From Turnera subulata (taxonomy: Eukaryota; Streptophyta; Magnoliopsida; Malpighiales; Passifloraceae), in assembly GCA_028386065.3 (NCBI GenBank), contig JAKUCV010001759.1, positions 62,001 through 126,000 on the forward strand: a stretch of DNA of 64,000 nucleotides. Direction: 5' to 3'. Made by a program: the position numbers and the translations under genes. A model generated the notes under the pieces. The model made no database searches and was not told where the DNA came from. It saw nothing but the letters and a program-made list of their open reading frames with translations. Shown piece after piece: positions 58,096-64,000 of this stretch. The first letter of the stretch is position 1, and each line of letters opens with the position of its first letter.

Positions 58096-58443
58096 CTTTT
58101 TGATCTGGCACCAGAAACAGGTTGATAACCTGGTACGACCCTAGCTTATCCGTGACGGGGCCGGAAGATAAAATTGGTAATAATAATAAAATATTCTTTT
58201 AGTCTTGGCTCAGTCATGATTTGGTTGATTCTTGAGTTGTCTTTTGCTGGAATTTTCTTCAAAAGTATTATGGTTGCTTGCATATCTCTGTTTATCCTTG
58301 GTTGGTGAGCACTTCGGACTCATCCCTCACCTGCGGGCTTTCATCCCGTAGGTTGGGTTATTTGTGATTCAGGTGTGATGCATTCCAGACAGGCTGCAGG
58401 ACTCGGATCCATAGTTTGCATCAGTGTCGCATACAGTGTCTTT

Positions 58444-58489
58444 GTGAGTTTTAAAAGTCTTCCGCTGTGAGTTTTAAAAGTCTTCCGCT
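58444..58489. repeat. Perfect 23-bp tandem pair
   Basis: GTGAGTTTTAAAAGTCTTCC plus GCT is repeated twice without a mismatch inside the solo LTR. Confidence 0.8.
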
Positions 58490-58728
58490 GTGCTGATTAT
58501 TGTTATTGTTGGGCCTTGGGCCGGTTGTGATGTTATTGATGTTTCCGAGATTGGATGACGGTTTTTGTGTTGGGCCGAAGGGCCGGATTTCTGATGTTTA
58601 TCTTTTGGGTTGTTGAGCCAAAGTTTCTGTTGTATACACTGTATGCTGGGCTTTGTTTGGTCGGGTCGTTACAGTTCCAGCATGTGTTTACTATGTACGG
58701 TAAATACGGGTCGGCGCGTTTCATTATT

Positions 58729-61255
58729 TGAGAGACAATAATCTATTAAATTTTTACTTTTACCACTATAATTTTTATGATTATTTTAATATTCTTATTT
58801 TCTTGTTTAATTATTCTAGTACGTATATTTTTTTATTAGATTACCTTAATAACTTTCCAAATTTGTGTAAAAAAATTTATCATTATATGAAGTTTATTTT
58901 GTTTATAATTAGCTTTTATACCTTTTCACTAATTTACTTGTTCACTAATATTCACACTTTTAACTTCATCTTCCACCTTTTAACATAATTTGTTTCTTTC
59001 ATTTATCATTAATTTTTATGTTTTACAAGATACAGTTCAAAATTTACACAATTTTTCTATTCCTTCTCTCTCTCTATCCATGTGCTTATTATTTATTTTA
59101 ATTCGTAATGTGAAAAAATATTTATTTCTTATTCTTAAATGTTTGTGCATAGTTTTTAACTTCTCACTATTTGGTTTTCGTAGTTTTATTGGCCCAGAAA
59201 AGTTTAACAGGGGTGAATTAGCTTTTTCCCTTAATCACAAATTTCTCTACAGTTATTTACTATGATTAATTCTTGAAGTACTTAGTTGCTAATTCTTATA
59301 ACTTTTTCTTGTTCATACAACCTATATTACGCAACATTTTTTTAGGGCATATATTACACAACCTTTGTTACTTTTCAATACAAATTTTGTTAGTTTCTTT
59401 TTATTTTATGAACTGTTAATTGTAATCATTTTTTTCTTTTTTTGTAATACATGATTATATCAACATTTATATTTTTTCATATACTTTTATAAGAAATCAT
59501 AATATATTTTTATAACTTAAGATGGTTATTATATTATGATAAGTATTATGTTATTTAATTTATAGACATATTCATGTATTTTATAAAATATGGATTTACT
59601 GATAGTTATTTTATTTTTTACCTATACGAGCATCCTTTGACTTATAATATTTATATGATCATACATTAATCAATTCTTTTTAATTTTTAATGAGTTATGA
59701 TTTTTTACCATATTAATTCTATATTTATTCTAATTTCTTTTGATTTATAAATCTTTAAATTGATGTATAATGTCAAGTAATATTTTTTTATAAGTTAAGA
59801 AGGTCAATATATGAAAATAGATAACTATTTTGATTTTTCTATCACTTTTATGTTTTGTATAAGTTTTAATTTTAAGCTAATTATTTTGTATAAAAAAATC
59901 ATTCCTAATTTATGTTTGATTGATTTAATTTTAAGAAAAAATTATTTGATTTATATTTGATATGTCTATCGGTTTCTATAATTTTTTTAGTATAAGAATA
60001 AAACTGTTGTGTTTACTCCTTTTTTTTTCATTCTCTACTACTTTTTCTTTTCTTCAAACAAATCTGAGTTATTCATTTCTCCACAACTCTATAACTTTTA
60101 ACATCTTTAAAATTTGTTAATAAAATACTAAAAATATTCATAGAATATTATAATGGATTATGCTTTAGATTTTAAAATCTAAAATTTTTCAATGAAATAC
60201 TGAAAATATTCATGGAATATTAGAATGAGTTATTCTATAGCTTTTAAAATTTTAATAATTTTCCAGATAAAATATAAAATATTTATAGAATATTGGAATG
60301 AATTATTCTATACCTTTTTAAAAAATAATTTTTTAAAAAATATCTAATTTTTTTTATTTAATAAAAACTAACTTTATATTTAATTTATTTTACATGTAAA
60401 GGAAATAAATTATTTTAAAAATTATTTTGGACCAATAGAAATTCCTTTGCAAAACAATTAACATAAGTAAAAAAGTTAATTATTTATTAACTGGTTAGAT
60501 TATAAATTATATAAGGTATATGTGCAATATGTTGACCAAATTGGGCCTACACAATACTATAGAAAAGAAAAAGATATAAGGGTCAAGATATAATTTTTTC
60601 ATAGTATTAGACAAAACTATAGTTAATGTTTTTTTTTTATCCTCTTGTTTTAATATTATTGGGCCATATTGTTTGGATTTTGGTACCTTTGATTTTGCAA
60701 AATACGTAGCAACCCAAAAAGAAAACATGAAATCTTCAAGAATATCTCATAATCTCACCTAAAAAATATTCATAATCCAAGTAATAAAATAATATTTTAA
60801 CAAACGATTCCAAATTGAAGCATATATCTTACTAAACAAAATCTCGGATTATCCACTACGGTCCGTGAGATTCGAACTGGCCAAATCTAGTAATTAAGCT
60901 TAATCCTCCTTGGAAAATAAATGAATTCTTATGTACATAGAAAATTTCTTTTTGAACATTCAACAGCTATAATTATATTGTGTGACCCCGATTGGATATG
61001 GATTAATCACCGCCAAAACTTAAAAAAATATATATATAATTTGGAAATTTCGTTATGGAATTTAAAAACTTGAAGGGTAAAGATGGAAAAAGAGTAGTCT
61101 GGTTATGGTGCGTCACCACCACCGTGGCTCCACATGTAAACCAGCTCACGGGTCTGCCGCACGGCACGTTAAGTTTTGTGACTCCCCACGCCCTCCCCCC
61201 CCCCCCCCCCACATAAAATCTCTGTTTATTAACAACTACAAAAGTTGTACCCGAC
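58729..61255. other. Extremely AT-rich, gene-free stretch
   Basis: About 2.5 kb of T-rich then A-rich DNA with only chance open frames of low-complexity Phe/Tyr/Leu/Ile composition. It includes a short tandem repeat at 60123-60320, a C homopolymer at about 61193-61210, and a TTCGAAT phrase near 60870. No host gene seen. Confidence 0.5.
60123..60320. repeat. Three-copy 72-73 bp AT-rich tandem repeat
   Basis: Units starting near 60123, 60195 and 60268 share AAATACT(A/G)AAAATATTCAT-GAATATTA-AATG-TTAT-CT(A)TA. Copies differ by about 20%, so it is old. Confidence 0.6.
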
Positions 61256-62259
61256 ACTAAGTGCCCGTTTGGAAAGTGGGTTTGGGCGCGCGGGATAGGG
61301 ATTGATCCCGAACTCGTTGTTTGGCGGAGCATTTTTGGAGGGCGGGGTCGGGAATGGGCTGGGATCCAATCCCACAAACCCGGGATTGAGGCCTCTAATC
61401 CCGGATTTTCAACTCATCCTTGGAGGCCGGGATTGAAAATCCGGGGTAGGGGTTGAAAAAGTATGACGGGCGTGCCCCTGCCTATTTCTCATTAATACCA
61501 TTTTACCCCGCTTGTATAAAATCGTTTTTTCACACTTTGGATCAGCTGACTTGAGCCCGACACTCTCTCTCCTTCTCCTCCAAGGTCAGCTGCTCTTCCT
61601 CTCCCCTCTTCTTCTTCTCTTCTTCTTCTCCTCTTCTTCTCCACGATTCATCGACATCAGACGCGTGTTTGTGTATTTTTTGCCTAAAATCATGTGCTTG
61701 AACTTGCTTCTTCCTCTTCTGCATCGTTTCTTCTTCCTCTACTCATCCAATCTTTGTTAAAATCAAAACCCCCAAACCAAACCCCAAGAACCCTAATTTT
61801 CAATTCCGAAATTGAAGATGCAATTGGGTTATAATTCTACCCTAAAATGTTGTTACCATTCATTTAAGTTGGACTCATCACTAATTCACCATCTATTTCA
61901 GTTGTGTAGGTGGATTGAAGTTCAAGAGGGCTCGACGGGGTTGGTCATCTCCATTGGTTAAGGTAAGAACTACTTTCCCTCCTCATTTGATGGTGTTGGT
62001 GGTATGAACCTTTTGTGAAACATGTGAACGCAAGTTGATAAAACAATCTGGACACTTGCTTTTCTATTTGCTATTTGTACGTAGAAATGATTGTCTTCTA
62101 TTTTGGGTGAACACTTGCTTGAAGAGATTGGGTGGGCATTTGTATTTGCAGGGATTGTGTGGACATTTGCTTTTCTTTCTGCTATGTTTCATTGCGTTTG
62201 AGCCAATTTTTTTCGCCTGTGAATTCATGGAAGGTGGACAGTACGTAAGGGTTGAAGTA
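61256..62259 (+). other. Transposon- or leader-like sequence ending at a single N
   Basis: It begins with GTGCCCGTTTGGAAAG, a phrase typical of plant DNA-transposon termini. GGGATT/AATCCC-rich palindromic sequence follows, including a perfect 13-bp hairpin stem (61400-61412 and 61433-61445). Next is a CT-rich leader-like stretch (61555-61650) and a possible donor TTGGTTAAG|GTAAGAAC at about 61962. It may be the 5' end of a plus-strand gene or transposon whose body is lost at the N (62260). No protein can be identified. Confidence 0.3.
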
Positions 62260-62260
62260 N
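62260..62260. other. Single ambiguous base at an abrupt change of content
   Basis: One N lies exactly where leader-like plus-strand sequence changes to minus-strand LINE ORF1 coding sequence. It may mark a placeholder gap rather than a miscalled base. Confidence 0.5.
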
Positions 62261-63346
62261 CTCAAACACTTCTGGTCTTACTAACGGATTTGCAGCCCCA
62301 GGTCTGTGGGGATTAAGCGGGGTAGTTGCCATGTGACCATTGGTAACATCCATACTCTTAGAAGGACAATTCTCATCCCTGTGGCCGTAGAGTCCACAAT
62401 TAAAACACACAAGATGAAGGCCTTCATATTCTGCACGCCAAACTCTGCGGCCAAGTCGGAACTTAGCTTCAAGAGGCTTAGTAAGATCCACTTCAACACA
62501 TACCTTGGCAAATTGGCCACGCTCTGCCTTGAGAGTAGCACGGTCTACCTTAATCACCCTACCCATTTTGCTTCCAAGCCTCCGCAGGAAATGATCATCA
62601 TAGAATTCGACTGGGAGGTTTGGGAAATGAACCCAGACCGCTACTTCATCAATGGATGCATTGTAAGGATCAAAATACGGTCTCCATGGCCGGACCGTAA
62701 GGTAATGATCCGCCACAGTCCATGGCCCACCATTCAGCACAGTATTGTAGTCAGCAGCACAAGCAAAACGCACGACATAATAATCATTCCCCAAATCAGC
62801 AAGGGTGAATGATCTAGTAGTTACCCATATAGAATTGAGGCGAGCAACCAGGAAACGATACCCGACCTTCCGGCCCAAAACTTTCACGATCAATGCATGT
62901 TTCCACTTACTATAGAGACGGCGCTTCTCTGCCGACGAAAGCCGGATAGTGGGCATTTCGTCATCACCTTCATCTTCATCGGAGTCGGAGCACACGTCGA
63001 AATCAGCCAGCTCAGGACCATCCTCCTCCATATCCGAGACTATATTGTCCCTGCCCAGCAGAAGGTCCCGGTATGTGTTCTTTCGTCGTGTTTCACCAAC
63101 ACCTTCAGTGGAGTGCATACCCGTAGCGTCCATAGCCTGTAACCCATCTTGCAGCCTAGCTTTCTTACTCACCTGGGGTTGGGTATCATCAACAGCCTTA
63201 GAGCTAGTTTTCGCCTCGTCAGGAGACGCAGGACCCATACCGGAGGAACTGGAAGCTGGCATGCCAGCTGTTCGAGGAAATGCTAAGGAGAGGGAACAGA
63301 GGAAACGAAAGACTCTCTCTTTTTTTTTGTTTTTTTTTTTTTTCAC
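62261..63346 (-). mobile_element. LINE ORF1 (DUF4283 + zinc knuckle), 3' end cut
   Basis: An open minus-strand frame of about 360 codons, probably starting at the Met at about 63262 (MPASSSSGMG). An acidic disordered region leads to a DUF4283 RNA-binding domain (ALIVKVLGRKVGYRFLVARL, GGPWTVADHYLTVRPW, VWVHFPNLPVEFYD). A CCHC zinc knuckle follows (CFNCGLYGHRDENC, spacing C-x2-C-x4-H-x4-C). This is the nucleic-acid chaperone ORF of plant L1-type LINEs. The frame runs into the N at 62260 without a stop and no ORF2 follows. Unlike the other LINEs here it has no internal stop, suggesting a young copy. A poly(A) (T run, 63321-63344) lies just upstream of the start on the coding strand. Confidence 0.85.
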
Positions 63347-63605
63347 CTAATTAATTAGTTATATTTTGGATATGCATATTAGTTTAAGGAGGATGGATTT
63401 AACTCGCCACGGGGTGCATTCGAGGTGAATTCCAAGTTTCCAACCCAATTTGACTTTTTCTTTAGTAGTAGTAATTTACTAATTTTGTTAGGAAAAGAAA
63501 AAAACTTTGCTTTAGTAGTAGCAAATGTAAATGAAACCCGAAAAGTACTGTATAATATACATATACATAGTACATAACACTACGGCAGGGAGAATTTCTT
63601 GGGGG
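63347..63605. other. Gap between the LINE and the MYB gene
   Basis: Probably the 3' UTR of the MYB gene plus intergenic DNA. A CTTTAGTAGTAG phrase occurs twice (about 63459 and 63510). No other feature. Confidence 0.4.
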
Positions 63606-63876
63606 TCACATAGGAAATCCAAAGTGTGGTGGATAGGGGGATGGGCTTCGTTGATTTTGGAAGGGTTTTGTTGGATTCATTGCAGAATTTTCTGGATCGG
63701 CCATTGTGATGTCATGTATACTACACCTTTTCTTATCCTTTTTCATTGAGTTTAGACGAAGAAAATACTTTTGGGCATGGCTGGCCACTTGGGTTGGTGT
63801 TCTTGACACCACCGCATTCCTTGATATACTTCTCCAATCTCCTTTCCCATATCTTTGCAATCCAATCAGAAATAAC
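63606..63876 (-). CDS. DIVARICATA-type MYB transcription factor, last exon (gene continues off the window)
   Basis: The exon starts after a clear acceptor (TTTGCTTCAG|G) and encodes 89 residues plus stop. It opens inside the second MYB repeat ([20 protein letters not shown]) with the diagnostic SHAQKYF helix ([12 protein letters not shown]), then [10 protein letters not shown] and a Pro/Ser-rich tail ending FGFPM. R-R-type MYBs with SHAQKYF (DIVARICATA/RADIALIS group, I-box-binding factors) act as nuclear activators or repressors in floral asymmetry, sugar and salt responses. The first MYB repeat and the start lie beyond 64000. The [10 protein letters not shown] tail is not diagnostic to me. 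The exact orthologue is unknown. Confidence 0.85.
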
Positions 63877-64000
63877 CTGAAGCAAAAAAAGAAGAAAAAA
63901 AGCAAGGCTTAAATACAGGGCTTTTTTTGGGTTTTACTTTGAAATCTTGGTAATCAAAATTAAGGACCTAATACTTCACTACTTAAGGGGAACTAAACCA
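63877..64000 (-). other. Intron of the MYB gene running off the window
   Basis: The sequence upstream of the acceptor at 63877 is T-rich on the minus strand as expected for a plant intron. No other exon is visible before the window ends. Confidence 0.55.

Larger units (their letters stand above)
55442..58723. mobile_element. Large solo LTR (3,282 bp) with 5-bp target duplication
   Basis: The block begins TGTAACAGCC and ends GCGCGTTTCA, i.e. TG...CA. It is flanked by TTATT on both sides (55437-55441 and 58724-58728), the 5-bp duplication of an LTR retrotransposon. No gag-pol lies inside, so it is a single LTR left by recombination between two LTRs. Within it are a GC-rich stretch (about 56020-56300) with long but unrecognised open frames, an exon/intron-like AAG|GTGAGC, and GATGTTGATCCC-type minisatellites (57550-58095). 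Length and the TGTAAC start suggest a Ty3/gypsy chromovirus (Tekay-like) element; the lineage is inferred. Confidence 0.75.

Noticed and set aside
58728..59265. Two plus-strand frames of 86 and 91 aa
   Set aside because: Very AT-rich Phe/Tyr/Leu/Ile strings in an AT desert; chance frames.
60860..60905. tRNA-like GTTCGAATCTC motif on the minus strand
   Set aside because: Only a B-box/T-loop-like phrase; no acceptor stem or D-arm can be paired, so neither a tRNA nor a SINE is called.
61003..61377. 124-aa minus-strand frame
   Set aside because: Crosses a C homopolymer and a palindromic transposon-like patch; no recognisable domain.
1..64000. CRISPR arrays, bacterial operons, phage or integron features
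   Set aside because: No array of spaced identical repeats, no ribosome-binding-site-led gene clusters; introns and plant repeats show nuclear plant DNA.

Overview
This 64 kb window is nuclear DNA from a flowering plant, almost certainly a eudicot. The genes have many introns with GT-AG borders and AT-rich intergenic DNA. The families are plant-specific or plant-typical: a Casparian strip protein, a capsanthin/capsorubin-type lycopene cyclase, an F-box/DUF295 protein, ELM1 and VAMP714. Between them lie LINEs, an Au-like SINE, hAT-like and MITE-like elements and a solo LTR. Nothing in the sequence identifies the species. Exon borders given here were read by eye from splice sites, frame continuity and remembered family layout. 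Every multi-exon model closes in frame.

Layout, left to right. 1-445: MITE with long inverted repeats. 836-3022: intact F-box protein with two DUF295 repeats, with its leader intron and promoter up to about 3.8 kb. 5.1-7.2 kb: relic of a GEK1 exon and a decayed LINE on the plus strand. 7681-9706: small organelle-type RRM protein. 10763-14795: decapping factor DCP1. 15890-19919: OTU deubiquitinase OTLD1. 22480-23513: Casparian strip membrane protein. 25119-28874: mitochondrial fission factor ELM1. 30289-31845: intronless chromoplast-type lycopene beta-cyclase. 32932-35155: R-SNARE VAMP714. 35.4-39.9 kb: nested SINE, LINE, LTR fragment and hAT-like elements. 39.6-49.5 kb: a second F-box/DUF295 locus, distorted by a 4,297-bp tandem duplication, a 200-bp internal duplication and a run of 26 N. 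51.7-54.9 kb: degenerate GEK1 gene holding a LINE that itself holds a SINE. 55442-58723: solo LTR with a 5-bp target duplication. 58.7-61.2 kb: AT-rich, gene-free. 62.3-63.3 kb: LINE ORF1. 63606-63876: last exon of a DIVARICATA-type MYB gene that continues past the window.

Every host gene recognised is on the minus strand. The genes do not form a pathway. They are independent loci for mRNA decay, chromatin or ubiquitin editing, root barrier, organelle division, carotenoids and vesicle fusion. The most informative structure is the F-box + GEK1 segmental duplication (about 0.45-5.28 kb against 42.03-52.03 kb) and the signs that its second copy is partly mis-assembled. I found no convincing undescribed molecular system. 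The points most worth checking are the duplication and assembly structure, an orphan pair of terminal exons at 40681-41542, a GC-AG intron in ELM1, a G-box cluster upstream of OTLD1, and the nested transposon histories.
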